DNA of 64,000 bases from assembly GCA_016647705.1 (NCBI GenBank), contig CM028329.1:58979231-59043230 (forward strand), given 5' to 3'. The notes below the pieces were generated by a model. That model was not told the DNA's origin. It saw nothing but the letters and a program-made list of their open reading frames with translations, and ran no database searches. This document shows positions 32,760-44,896 of this stretch, one piece after another. The position numbers were made by a program, and so were the translations under genes. This DNA comes from Eucommia ulmoides. Taxonomy: Eukaryota > Streptophyta > Magnoliopsida > Garryales > Eucommiaceae. Position 1 is the first letter of the stretch, and each line of letters opens with the position of its first letter.

Positions 32760-34046
32760 CCCTAGCTAAAAGTCTTGTTAGTATGGCCAACGAAGGGAAG
32801 ACGCGACACTTTTGGCTAAGAGACAACCTTCTATACACAAAGGGGGACAGGCTCTATGTCCCTAAGTCGCAAAATATTTGGAAGGAGTTAATAAAATAAA
32901 GCCACGATTTAAAGTAGGTTGGACATCCCGGCATGAGGCACGCCATGGCATTAATGGAGGATGCTTACTATTGGCCTCAGATGCGGGATGACATAGAGGC
33001 CTATGTTAGAAATTATCTTGTTTGTCAGCAACACAAGGTAGAGAAACAATACCCAGTAGGGTTGCTAGAACTGCTGCCCAGACCAGAGCGACCATGGGAA
33101 ACTGTCTCCATGGACTTCTTTTCTGTGCTACCAATCGAAAGGTTGTGGGAGCATTATGGTATTACTTGATCAATTTAGTAAGTATGCTACTTTCATCCCT
33201 GCACCAACCGATTGTATTGCAGAGGAGATAGCCCGACGCTTCCTAAAAAGTGTGGTAAAACTATGGGGAGTTCCTCAACATATTGTTAGTGATCGAGATC
33301 CTCAATTCATTGGTCAACTCTGGACATAGTTGTTCAAGCTACTAGGGATGGACTTGGACTTCTCAACATTTCATCAACAAACCGATGGGTAGACAGAAAG
33401 GATCAATACCTTGCTGGAGCTATACTTACAGCACTATGTGAGTGCCAACGAAATGGATTGGGCCAAATTACTCGACGTGGCACAATTTTGGTACAATTTG
33501 CGAAAGAGTGAAGTTACTAACCAAAGCCCCTTTGAGATTGTTACGGGAAGGCAATCTTTGACACCTAATGCCTAAGCCATAAGCTACAATGGAAAGAGCC
33601 CAGAAGTATACAAATTTGCTAAGGCATGGAATGAATAGACCGACATAGCTACGGCGTACCTAGGCAAAGCGGCTAAGAAAATGAAGAAATGATCGGACAA
33701 GTTTAGACGGTTGTTAGAGTTCAACGAGGGGGAATTGGTTCTTGTGAAACATTTTCTATAGCAGTTCAAATCTTTACGCAAAGTTCACAAAGGCCCTATT
33801 CGGCGTTACGAGGGCCTTTTCCAGTAAATAAAACTTATGGAGAAGGTCTCCTACAAACTCCTTCTCCCACCAAAATTGAAGATATATCCTATCTTCCACG
33901 TAAGTTTCTTAAAACCGTATCATGAAGACATGGAAAAACTAGGACGTGGGGCATCAAAATGGGCGCTAACTACTATAGTTACCTTTTTTGACAAAGAGGT
34001 TGATTGCATACTAGCAAAATGTTTGCAGGCACTTTCACCTGCATAA
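32760..34046 (+). pseudogene. pol: Chromovirus integrase, decayed
   Basis: A zinc domain (HPGMRHAMALMEDAYYWP, YLVCQQHK; the first Cys is replaced by Tyr) precedes the core. MDFFSVLP, SDRDPQFIGQLW and a TERIN box after TDG-stop supply the D, D and E residues, all present. GELVLVKHFL and KLKIYPIFHVSFLKPYHED form the C-terminal GPY/F part. A short chromodomain-like segment ends at 34046. Confidence 0.87.
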
Positions 34047-35105
34047 GATAATCCAAGAAAATGTCAAGAACACTATTGCAAAATTTATGAGTTCAATTGA
34101 AAAAGACATATGGAAAAAGAAATTACTCAGAAAGTTAAAGTTCTTCAGCACGATTAGAGGCTGCCCTATTTCATCAGAAGAGAACTCCCAGTTACCCTTG
34201 AAGAAGAGGTATCACCCCTGCCAACCTCCCTTCACCGCAGCAGGAAGGTCAGTAAGAAAGGAGTACTTATTGATGGTTGAGTGGTAAAATCTTTTGATGT
34301 CATGAAGAAATTTAAGGGAACAGACACTCCTAATCATATCTAAAGAAAGGGGTACATTGTTCACCCTAGAAAGGGTTATGGCTCTCATGATCTGACGAAA
34401 ACTATTGGGAACTAATTAGGTTGGGCTAATCTCTAATTGACAAAAAAGATTATGAAGAAATTGAGTAAAAGGAAGTGTGAGGCCGTATTCAAACATCCAC
34501 ACAAAAAGGCATATTTTATCCTTTTTGGCACTATAGGGACATTCATCCTTGGATGGAACCCCAATAGGAATTGACAGGGGAATACTATATTATTCTCAGA
34601 ATAGATTGGGACATTCCTTCATGAAAGAACTGGCACCATGATCTCCCCACTAAACTGGAGAATCGGTGGACAGACGAGTATTAGCAGGCGTTATCTACTC
34701 TGTAAGAGGATTCGATGACGAACCAGCCTTAGTCATACTGTTTGATGGACTTAATGACATTTCAAACAGAATAACAAAAATTAAAAATCGATCGTGAACA
34801 AACTACACAATTGAGATATTGAAAAAAGAAGAGAAATTACACAAACAAAAGATGTGATCTTTTTTCTCTCTTCTTTGAATCATCATGAAAGTCTGGAGGG
34901 CAAATAATATGGGAGAAACTCCCGTCCATGATTAATAAAGACTTGAAAGCATTGATGGATCAAATTGAGTCAATAATTCGACCAAGAAGAAGTAACCCAG
35001 TGATCATTCCAGGCTGAATACACCAGCCTACTAGGGATGAGGTCAGCTCATAATGGGCGGCCCGACACATGAATAAAAGAAGGACCTATAAATAGAAGAT
35101 AAATA
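34047..35105 (+). other. Unidentified degenerate retroelement-like DNA
   Basis: Short readings such as EKEITQKVKVLQHD, SRKVSKKGVLIDG, RKGYGSHDLTKTIGN and EAVFKHPHKKAYFILFGTIG (34115-34560) look like one decayed ORF with several stops. I cannot name the family. Further right, TATAAATAG at 35088-35096 recalls an LTR promoter. With 37206-37560, this may be one old LTR region split by the solo SIRE LTR. Confidence 0.35.
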
Positions 35106-35110
35106 AAATC

Positions 35111-37200
35111 TGTTGATCCTAAGATTTTGATGAACAATTAAGTATTGATGTTTTGGTAGAACTAATATTTAATTGAGTGTTTCAGTGATTTAAAGTTCCA
35201 GTGATAAAGACGTCAAATTGAATGGATGCTAAATGAAGATATCAAGATGATGAAGAAGTATTAAGACTTTGAAGAAATTAGAGAAAACAACCCAGGTGAA
35301 TCTTAACTCTTAATATCCCATTTAGGAACACACACATGACACAAAATGTTTTTATTATTTATGTGTTTTTTGATAAGATGAATTTATTTGCTCCTATGTG
35401 ATTTGAAAAGAAATAGTTTTGAATAACTAAAATGAAATATAAGAATATTAGTGGAGCTTATTTAAGAGAGAAAATGGATAAAGGGGCGAAACTGTAAAAG
35501 AAAATGTGTTAAAAACAAGATCAGAGAATAGATACTGAATGTAGCAGTCGACTGAGGAGTCAACCAGAGAAAGAAGCTGAAACATCATGAATTGATAAGT
35601 CGACTGACAGGTCGACCGGCCAATAGTGGCTAAACTCTCTAAATCGAAGAGTCGACTGAGCGATCGACCGACGAACTGAATAGGCTACTCCCTGAATCGT
35701 CCAGTCCACTGAGCAGTCGACTAAGTGCTCTGTTTTGGGATATTGTTTGATCCGAAATCATATCTAAAAGTAGTTATTTTTTGTTAGGATTTGAGAGAGA
35801 TTTAAGGGATTTTGTGATATTTAAGATATGGTTCATATATTAACTAAATCCTATTGATTTGGTACATTAAATAATAATGTTTCTCAATTTGGTACTTGAA
35901 ATAGTTTTTATTCTCATTAATTGAGATTGAGAAATACTTTGGGGATTTAATTGAGAGATTTGAAAGTTATTTTGAGTGAAATTGAACCTAAATGAAGTCC
36001 TTATGATATAAGGGGTCTATAGGAGTGCTTAATTGTCATGACACTTGTAAACTATCCGTTGAAGGCTAATTACATATTCTTTTAAATAGACTTGCGAATT
36101 TCATATATCATTAAGTAGTAAACAAGAGATAAATCATATCATATCATTTGTGAGCTATTATAAGAGTTATCATTCTAAGATATTGTGAGCTTTTTTTAGA
36201 GACGATCTTGAAAATCAACTGCTATTAATTTGTGTTGCTATCGGATCTGAAGTTACATTGCTTTATCTATTTTTTCTGTGAATTCTAGGTGAGATATTTC
36301 GAATTATATTCTTGCATTGCATTATTTGATTATTGTTTGAAAATTGATCTTAGAAATTATTTCTGATTTTTTAAGAAAATATTTTTACAAACAAATTTTT
36401 GAATCTGATTACGTGCTTCAATTTGCTACTCATATCTTGTTAAAATCAGATTTCTATATCTCACATTTTCTATCACTAGTTGAGATATTAATTGAGTTAT
36501 TATTTATCTAGGGTGGTAGAAGCTCCGAGTAAGATTTCCTACTTATCATTTTGTGTTGGTAAGTAGTGTGATGGATTAAATACCATTGGGGGTGTTTAAT
36601 CAAGGGTAGCTGGGTTTCGGTCTCTTCCTGTAAAGAGATTGAGGTAATGATTCTTCCTAGATAAGAATTGCGTTGTGAGTGAAATGTAAATATTTCATCC
36701 TTATCTGTGAAAATGATACTTTGAGTGTTTTGTGAGGTTTTGATTCTTGATCCGTAGTGATAAAAATAATTAGGTTAATCTTTAGCATGTAAAAAGATAG
36801 GTTATTCTTGAACCTGTAAAAAGTAGAGGTTATTCCTTAGCCTGAAAAAAAGAAATTGGAAAGGTTGATTCTGAGCTTGTAAAAGAATTGGTGTGTGGGT
36901 TTGGTTCATACCTTTAAAGGGATCTTGAGAATTAGTGGGTGCAAATCTCCGTGAGGCTCGGAGGACTGAATTAGCCAAGAATAGCTTAATGAACCAAGAT
37001 ATATCTTGGTGTGCTGCATTATTAATTTATTTATTTTTCCTATTTGGGTGTGCACTTAGATTGATTATATTATTCCGCTGTGTTATAAAGATAATAATTA
37101 ATTTAGGCTTAAAATTAATTATTTGATTTATTCAGTTTTATTCTAATTATTTTTTAATTATCCAATTCACTCCCTTCTTGGGTATTCTACTGGGCCAACA
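35111..37200 (+). mobile_element. Solo SIRE-family LTR, 2.09 kb
   Basis: It starts TGTTGATCCTAAG and ends GGGCCAACA, flanked by perfect AAATC duplications (35106-35110 and 37201-37205). Its palindrome cluster (35545-35735) uses AGTCGACTGA and GGTCGACCGG cores, like the LTRs at 44897 and 58724 and unlike the pair at 15716/25069. Confidence 0.93.
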
Positions 37201-37205
37201 AAATC

Positions 37206-38419
37206 CACATTGGAAGGCCAATTAAAGGTAAAGCCCAAGAACTCTATGAACCCCATACATGAGGAATATCACAACTAACTAACCGTACATAAGCGAGATC
37301 ACTGCAAAATCTGAAGCAAATAGGAGAGGATCGTGGAGAGGGCGACATCACCAACAAAATGGCACAAATTGAGAAGTCCATATAAAGAGAAAATATCAAC
37401 ATATTATTTTATGATTCAAGTACTTGATCTTTCACCCAAAAAGCAGACTAACTTATTCTCATGCTGGAGGTTCTTTGGCAGACACTGCACCGGTGTCCCT
37501 TGGAGTTAATCAGTTTTGCAGGTAGAAGAAGAAGGTTGTGAAGGTTTTTAGCACGTGTTTAATCTTTTGCACATGCTAGGGATTTTTGGAAACATCATGC
37601 TCTATAAAGTAAATAATGTAATAAACAAAACATTAAGATCACTCTAAATATATATTTCAATGGATGGAAATATATCTTCAAATGGTTGTGATTTATTCCA
37701 AATCATCTTTAATAGATCTCAGTCATTCTATTGACAAAAAACAATGTCTGGTCCCCTTACTATTTTAGATTTGTAATATAGACTAGCAATTACCAGTGCA
37801 TGCACATCAACTTTTAATATTAATCCAAAAAAATAATTTTAATTATGTAATGTAAAATCATAAATTTAAAATATAATTGACTAATTACCTTAAATTATCT
37901 GATGTATATTACAAAGCTTGTGTTGTCCATAAAGAATATAAGATTATGAATACAAAGATTAAGATCTCTATAAATATACGATTCAAGAGACAAAAATGTT
38001 TCTTTGATTAAATGGTTTAAATTTATTTGTCATCTCCTCTATTATATCTTGTTCTATTAACAAAAAATAATGAGTAGTCTTGATTTATAATATAACAGAT
38101 TTGTTTAAAAATAATAAATAAATTATATTAATTAGCTATCCAATCAAATATTTAACATTTTGTGAGTTTATCATTTTTCTTTACTTTAGTCAAGTAAATA
38201 ATTATAATTACGACTTAGATGTGGTATAAAATTGATTCCTTTCACTTTTTCCTTGTTTTCTTTCCGATAACAATGCTAGTAGATGGTAGCTGATAATGAT
38301 GTTGGTAGCTATTTTTAGGTTACAAATTACGGTATTTAAGTGTGATAAATAGAGTTAGGAATATAGTGAGAGAGTGGATATAGTTAGGTAGGTGAAATTA
38401 AACAAATGTTATATATTTT
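37206..38419. other. Old repeat remnant and AT-rich DNA
   Basis: 37206-37560 contains CACCGGTGTCCCTTGG and TTTTGCAGGTAGAAG, resembling the end of a Tat-type LTR. The remainder is AT-rich. At 37782-37805 the reverse strand reads GTGCATGCACTGGTAATTGCTAGT, a short palindrome followed by CTAGT like a Helitron 3' end, without a matching 5' end. No gene is seen. Confidence 0.4.
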
Positions 38420-39202
38420 TCTTATATACTAAAAGTGGAAGGGAACTCTTAAGAGTTGAGAATTGTCAATCTTTATAATCTTATTCTCTTGATAAAATGG
38501 ATAGTTGAGATTAACTTATTTCACCATTTAGTATTCAATTTTATCCAATTTATGCAATGTGTTGATCATTTATTCACACATGCATCAATGCATTCATGTT
38601 CATCAAATATGGTGCATGAATGAAACGCGAACCAATGGTATAATTAATGTTCTTGACTTGATGATTATAACGAATCACGAACCAAAGATATAGAGTTTGA
38701 ACGCCACAACAAATTCTTGGTAAATTCAGGAAAAGTTCTCTAAAGAACTTAAGAGAAAACTCTCACAATTGCATTAACCAAAAAGTAATTGTCTTTTTCC
38801 CATAAGATACAACTCTCTTAAATAGGTGGCCAAAAAATAAAAGAAACCCTAGTGTGGCCGTGAACAGTACCCATGAACAATACCCACGAACAATGGCGGC
38901 CACAATATAAAATAAAAGAAACCTTAGTGTTTAACACTACAAGACAAAACAAAAGAATAAGGGACTTTCCTAACTTGCCTTACACTCCTAGCCTAAAAAA
39001 GAAAAGCCTAATTGGCAATCTTGCCTTACAAATCATCGACTAAAATATCTAAATTAAATTAAAAGACTAATAAATAAAATAAATATGCTGAATTTCTGTG
39101 GTCCTCATACCTTGGCCCATTTAAGTTCATGCTAAGCACATTTACTTGACTTGATGAGATAGATTAGGTCTTGCTTGTCCGATAAGCCTAAATTGGGCTT
39201 AA

Positions 39203-39943
39203 TTATTGTAGGTATGGGCTAAGTCGCCCATTAAGTTTTGCTTTGATTTTTCTTGGATCTTGCCTTAGTAATAGGCCCAACTGGAGCATGTAGCGGATCT
39301 TTTGATAGTGCTCGTTGATTCTCATCATTCCCTCTCTCTTCAAAAGGATTTGTCCTCGAATCTTCACCATAATGTTGTTAATAGCTCGGCAATCAACACA
39401 CATTAGCCAAGTTCCATCCTTCTTAGGCACAAGTAGCACCGGTACCGTGCAACAACTCATGTTTTCTCTTACTTGTCCTTTGGCCATCAACTCATCAACT
39501 TGCCTTTAAAGTTCCTTTGTCTCCTCCGAATTTTTCTTATAGGCTGGTTGGTTAGGAATCATTACACCCAGCACAAAATCGATTTGATGCCTAATCCCTC
39601 TATTAGGTAGAAATCCACTACGCACATCATTAGGAAACATGTTTATATATTCTTGCAACAAATAAACGACAACATTAGGCAAATATTTATCAATTTTGTT
39701 AGTATTTAAACAACAAGAGTACAAATATAGGTTGATTTGTATAAAAAACACCCTTGACATCACCTGCCTAAGCATAAAAACTCACTTGTTTTTCCGTTTT
39801 TCTCTCATTCTTTTTTTTTTCTCTCTCTCTTTTTTCCACTCTTTTCTCTTTTCACTCTTCTTTTTTCATCTTTTTCTCACAAGTTTTTTTCAACTCATTC
39901 TCTCTTTTCAATTTTATTTGTTCCTCATACACTTGTCTTGGAG
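39203..39943 (-). pseudogene. pol: RT N-terminus fused to the pol 3' end
   Basis: LLQEYINMFPNDVRSGFLP and IRHQIDFVLGVMIPNQPAY lead to PVLLVPKKDGTWLMCVDCRA, the normal start of gypsy RT. Immediately after AINNIMVK the frame continues RGQILLKREGMMRINEHYQK and ends LNGRLSPYLQ, which resembles the pol C-terminus. The active-site YxDD box, RNase H and integrase are therefore deleted between these points. Confidence 0.8.
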
Positions 39944-40619
39944 TCAACGACACAAAAGTGATGGTTTTATTGTTTTTGAAAAATGAGTGCCTATTCTTGA
40001 ACCCGTTATGAATAACCTTCCTGTTGAATTGCCATGGTCTGCCCAATAGTATGTGACCACATGCATTAAAACAACATCACAAAGTATTTTATCCTTGTAT
40101 TTCCCAATCGAAAAGGAAACAAAAACTTGCTTATTTACCAGAACCTCCCAACAATCATTCAACCACTGCAATTTATATGGTCTATGGTGTTTCAAGATAG
40201 GTAAATTCAAATTTTCTACTAAAGTAGTGCTAGCCACATTAATGCAACTTTCCCCCATCAATGGTCATTCTACATACCTTTTTGTTGACGTGGCATCTAG
40301 TATGAAATATGTTCTCTCTTTGCTGTTTTATGTCATCCTCTGCAACTTGGGCACTCAGAGCACACCTTACCACAAGTAACCCTCTCTCTACTGGGTACTC
40401 CACATTGTCATCACAAGCATCCTCAAGTGGTGGCATTTGGTTATCATCACTCTCACTTTCAGTTTCCACCTCTCCATCAATACTTGTTATCATGGTTCTC
40501 TTATTTGGGTATTGTGAAGCTCTGTGACCTACTCCCAAACAGCGAAAACATTTAATATCATGGTTACAAGTTTGGGTTTTGCTTTTACCTTTGTTGACAT
40601 TGGGTGCATCATCTCTCAT
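39944..40619 (-). pseudogene. gag-pol: Zinc knuckle and protease region of the reverse element
   Basis: KCFRCLGVGHRASQYPNKR is a CCHC knuckle with its last Cys replaced by Tyr. An acidic stretch precedes IFHTRCHVNKKVCRMTIDGG. After a frameshift near 40245, INVASTTLVENLNLPILKH and PYKLQWLNDCWEVLVNKQ follow, as in plant gypsy aspartic proteases. The VCRMTIDGG site keeps the catalytic Asp. Confidence 0.82.
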
Positions 40620-40787
40620 TTTTGGTGGTTCGATTTTGGACTTTTAAACATCCTCTTCATCTTTCCTCCCATTCAGCTTCCATAAAGTATAGGAGTCCGG
40701 GTTTTTAAATGACCGAGTTCCCTTCCTTTTAAGTTGTCGTTGCATCTTTATTTCCATGTGCAACATATCCTCCAACTCCACATAATG

Positions 40788-41333
40788 TTATAACTTGACC
40801 ACGTTGGCAATATCTTGATTCAGCCCATTCAAAAAACTTGTCATTATTGCTTCTCTATCATCCTCCACATTAGCCCGGATCATGGAAATCTCCATCTCCT
40901 TGTAGTAATTATCCATACTCCGATAGCCTTGAGTAAGATTTTGTAAATTTTGATACAAGTCCCTATAGTAATGACTAGGGATAAACCTCTTCCTCGTGAT
41001 AGCCTTCGTTTCCGCCCATGTCTCGATAGGCCTCTCATGGTTTCTCCTTCTGTTCATCACAAGTTGATCCCACCATATGATAGTATAATCAACAAATTTA
41101 ATTACAGATAATTTTATCTTTTTCTCCTCGGAATAATTGTAGTACTCAAAAATTAACTTCACCTTCTTCTCCCACTCCAAGTAAGTTTCAGGGTCACTTT
41201 TTCCTTGGAACAACGGTATCTTCATTTTTATGTTCCCTAGGTTTCGGTCAACCCAATCTCGCCATCTCGGATCTCTATGAAAAACTCTACCACGCTTTTC
41301 TCCCCTTGGCATGAACCTGCCCTCACTGTTCAA
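40788..41333 (-). pseudogene. gag: Ty3 gag domain of the reverse element
   Basis: The frame shows KMKIPLFQGKSDPETYLEW, YTIIWWDQLVMNRRR, RKRFIPSHYYRDLYQNLQNL and SFLNGLNQDIANVV, a standard Retrotrans_gag domain of about 180 residues. It ends at a stop soon after VVKL, so the link to the knuckle region is broken. Confidence 0.88.
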
Positions 41334-42260
41334 TGAAAATTATTGTTCATTATTTTCGAACTTATCCTTTTGGTCACCATCAGAATGTTCCACGTGCGCA
41401 TGCCTTTTTGGCCTTTTAGCATTAGGGACTCCTTGGGGCTACCCCTCATGCCGAGCGGCAATAACAACGTCTTTCTTATCTATCCGATCCTGAATTTTAT
41501 TAAACACCACATTTAAGCGTTCAAATTGATGTTGTATAGCCTGCAATGTGATGGACGTCACTTTCTCTCTTTCATTGTTTGATGTGTTACACCTTAATGA
41601 CATATTTTGAAACTAAAGAGAAATATTAGATAATAAGTCCTCACACACACTCTCACGTGTTTGAACGCAAAGTGTCACTCCACTCGTGTATCACTCTGAA
41701 TTGGATTTTTCTTCTCGATATTAGTCTCATCCTCTCTTGCCTTTTCCGCTCTTTAGTTAACTCTTTTAGTTCTTTATTGAATTTAACCAATCTCAATCAG
41801 AAATTTCTTGTGACAATTTAAACTCAACAAATCAATTTCACTAATAATGAGATTTAGGACAAAAGTAAAGTGAACAAGAAGAGCATAAAGGATAAGCTTA
41901 TGGAATAGAACAAGAAGAGTTTAAATCTCAATATGGTTGTTGGAATTTTTTTTACTCTATTCCCTTTTTTTTTGGGGTTCTGTTTTTTGTCTTTTTTTTT
42001 GAAAAACAACAACTTTAAATCAAGATTTGAAGAAGCACAGTATTTAAACGAAAATATAACCAGAACAAAGATGCACCGCTTTTTTTAACAAGATCGGACC
42101 AGATTTGAATTACAACGAAAAAACGCACAATAGATCTGATGATATAATTTGGTCATGATAAATAAAAAATAAGAATAAATAGATATAAATGAACGAAAAA
42201 AAAAAAAAAAAAAAAAGGATAGATGAAACCTGATTTAGAACCTTGATCTGATTACCAAAT

Positions 42261-43929
42261 GATATGAATCTCACTAATTCTTGGTGAGGTTCGCATCAAT
42301 TAGTTATGTTAACCGTTTCTAATACACACATTAATGTTGCCAACACTGTCAATTAATGCTTCTCTCATTGCAAAAAAGACCTCCTCCACTTCAAACTCAT
42401 GTAAGTGTTTCATCTCCTTCATCAGTGACATTATTTATTGCATTTAACTTGCCTTCCTCTCGCTCTCGAAGTATAAGAGTTTAAATTAATCTTTTAGAAT
42501 AATTAGAAAATTTATATTAATACATGAAGATTGTGAAGATTTATGAATAACAGTGCAAGAGAGGATACTATATAAGTTTCACGATCTTCTTTGTATCGTT
42601 CACCATTGTTTTAATCTAATAGTAAAAACTAAAAGCCAAAGCCTATACTTGGGAATGAACAAGTTTGTTGGCCTTTCCCTGTTGTTTGGTTTCATTTTTC
42701 ATATCCTTTGCTTACCTTTGTGGATTTTAATTACAAATTAATATTTATTCTTCATGCAATTAATTTTGCATCAGTTGTAAATAGTTCTCTACCTAGGTGT
42801 TCTGCTCATTTGTTTGATTTGATCTAGATAATCTGAATGCTTGACCTCTATTCACCTATTTACTTCTCTAAACACTTGAACTTCTTCCATTATTCAATTT
42901 GAAGAGTCATACATTTTGTCACATTTTGTCCCTGTTTAATAGACATTGCCGATACATTTGCATCCAGGTAATATATTTGTTACCGAGGGCACAAAACTTT
43001 GTTTGTTTATTTGATTTCACTGAAATTCATTTTTCCAATCTAAAATTTAACCACATCACCTTAATTTTTTGGTCCCAAGTAATTATAAGATGCAGAGAAA
43101 CTTTGTTTAATTTTGTTTATTTAGTCTCATTATGATCATGTTTTATCAAACCCAAAAACCAAAAAAAAAAAAAAAAAAACAACGAGTTTTCATTGAATTT
43201 GGTATTATCAACTTTATCGTGCTCCTCTTCCTCATTTTTCAAAATACACACTCGCACTACGTATTATATTTGTGTTTCTCTATAGAATTAAAATTGTTTT
43301 TTTTATATGCTCTATTTCACTAAATTAGTCAACCACGAAAAAAGGGGTCCCTGTTTCCCAAGTAATTATTTAGTTTAACTCACCATATCTCTGTTTGGAA
43401 TTTGATTCCTATTATCTCTCAATTTTAGTTTATTATTGTATTTTGTTTCGCATTTTTAATGGTAGGAACACGTATAGAAGGTTCATATTCATTAATAGGG
43501 TTAAATCGCAAGATATGAAATGTAACCGCTCATGTAATAAGGGAAAATTTGTTTGCAAATTATCAGGAGGATTTATCAGTGCAAACTAAACCTCTTGGGT
43601 TCATCCAATAATTTCCACCGCAAAACAGGATTGCTCCCCTTTGGATTATTTGTCCAATTATAATGATCACGTCATATTTAACTTAACAATACCTTCTTTT
43701 ATCTCATTTCAAAAGGTTAATTTCTGTAAACTCCATTTACTCGGTAACATGTATTAAACTCTTTCTGTTTTAGCTTTTAAATAACATATGATGAAGTGAG
43801 GTGTGTCTAATGTTTGAATTTATGTGTTGAATTGGGGGTTCTATTCATGCAATTGAAATTGGCAATGATTCAATTGTTTATGGGTAAAATTCGATTGTTA
43901 AATCTCTACTAATATTTTTTTTCAAACAC
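42261..43929. other. AT-rich DNA with possible exon-like pieces
   Basis: The first part should hold the 5' LTR of the reverse Ty3 element. Farther right, ACATTGCCGATACATTTGCATCCAG (42943-42967) is bounded by AG and GTAATA. An open stretch after GGTAG (43466-43589) reads CKLSGGFISAN before its stop. These could be captured exons, but no protein family is recognised. Confidence 0.3.
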
Positions 43930-43955
43930 GCACATTACGCGGGTGTAAAACTAGT

Positions 43956-44817
43956 GTAATACTAAAAGCGGAAGCCAAATTTTTGAATGAACCAAAATCC
44001 ATTATTTTCCATCCTTGCAATCATATTGTCCATTTAAAATGAAGGGCTAAGATTGAACAAAAACTCATAAATATAGTAATAATTTTTGCCACTAGTTATT
44101 ATATAATAGAGCACTTTTAATAATAATAGAAACAACTGATACCCTTTCAGCTCCAAATAATAATTGAGCATGTTCTCTATTTCTCTCTCTATAATTAAAT
44201 AATATAATCTTAAAAGTTGAAAGAGTGATAAAATTTTAATAATATTGAATAATGCATCTTTCAAGCCTTTTGGTGATTTCTTAGATATTTCTTTCAATTT
44301 TTGTTTTTTAATATATCAAATAACGAGTGGCCTCACTGAATTTATTTCACTATTTTTGTTTTAGTTACTTTTTTTCCAATTAATACACAAATATATGATT
44401 AAGTTTCCAAATCCACATTTTAAATTATTTTAAAAAATAAATGTGAATGAAAAATTATTTATGTCCAAAAAAAAATTCGATACAGTGTAAATTAATTAAA
44501 TTAGAATTTGTTCAACTTGCAAAAATTGATAAAATTAATCATAATTTATGGTTATTTGTCTGTTATTTTAAAATATGTTATTAAAAGTTAATTTGTAAAT
44601 TATTATTTCATTTTATGATTATTTATATAATTTTTAATAGTATATTTATTTTTGCTATTTATAAAAATGCACCATTACTTAATAAAATTCATGCACCTGT
44701 TCCCTGATATTGCTACAAACGTAATCAAATAATACATAGGTATTTTATGTTTCAATATTAAGAATTTATTATAATTTTTTTATATTAAAATCCGCACATC
44801 ATCCGGGTCTAAACTAG
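43956..44817 (+). mobile_element. Short Helitron-like unit
   Basis: Starting beside the CTAGT of the previous unit, GTAATACTAAAAGCGGAAG is a Helitron-type 5' end. CCGCACATCATCCGGG..CTAG (44792-44817) is a 3' end. The 860 bp between are extremely AT-rich without coding capacity, typical of non-autonomous plant Helitrons. Confidence 0.5.
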
Positions 44818-44896
44818 TGAAAAATAAGCTAAAAACCATCTGAGGACAAAATTTATTTACCTTTCGGGAGTTTGGTCTAATTTCAACAAACCCATT

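Larger units (their letters stand above)
28985..34046 (+). mobile_element. Decayed chromovirus-like Ty3/gypsy element without 3' LTR
   Basis: An LTR/leader-like region (about 28985-29500) precedes gag (29524), protease, RT (about 31400-32200), RNase H (32300-32690) and integrase (32760-34046) in gypsy order. Stops and shifts are numerous. The integrase C-terminal GPI..Y.KL..P motif leads into a chromodomain-like start (ALTTIVTFFDKEVDCILA) that breaks off near 34020. I found no matching LTR to the right, so the 3' end appears to be lost. Confidence 0.85.
39100..42260 (-). mobile_element. Reverse Ty3/gypsy element with internal pol deletion
   Basis: In minus orientation the primer site TTTGGTAATCAGATCAAGG (42241-42259; tRNA-Met type with one extra base) precedes gag (41333-40788), a knuckle and protease region (40619-39944), and the RT start (39775-39360). 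It then joins directly to sequence typical of the 3' end of pol. RT core, RNase H and integrase are absent. LTR borders could not be fixed; LTR-like DNA probably extends beyond both sides. Confidence 0.75.
38420..43954 (+). mobile_element. Helitron-like unit carrying a reverse Ty3 fragment
   Basis: The left end TCTTATATACTAAAAGTGG and the right end CGCACATTACGCGGGTG..CTAG (43930-43954, imperfect hairpin then CTAG, then T) match the terminal pattern of plant non-autonomous Helitrons. No Rep/helicase is seen. The interior holds a deleted Ty3 element (39100-42260) and AT-rich DNA. The two ends could also belong to separate Helitrons. Confidence 0.45.

Noticed and set aside
34047-35105. Possible endogenous pararetrovirus segment
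   Set aside because: Some readings looked virus-like at first, but no movement-protein, coat or RT motif could be identified, so I left it unassigned.
37782-37805. Reverse-strand Helitron 3' end as a full element
   Set aside because: The palindrome plus CTAGT is suggestive, but no reverse-oriented 5' end was found to its right, so a full element is not claimed.
39696-39986. Phe-rich plus-strand ORF resembling a transmembrane protein
   Set aside because: It is antisense to Lys/Glu-rich codons in the reverse Ty3 protease-RT linker. The TTC/TTT runs are compositional.
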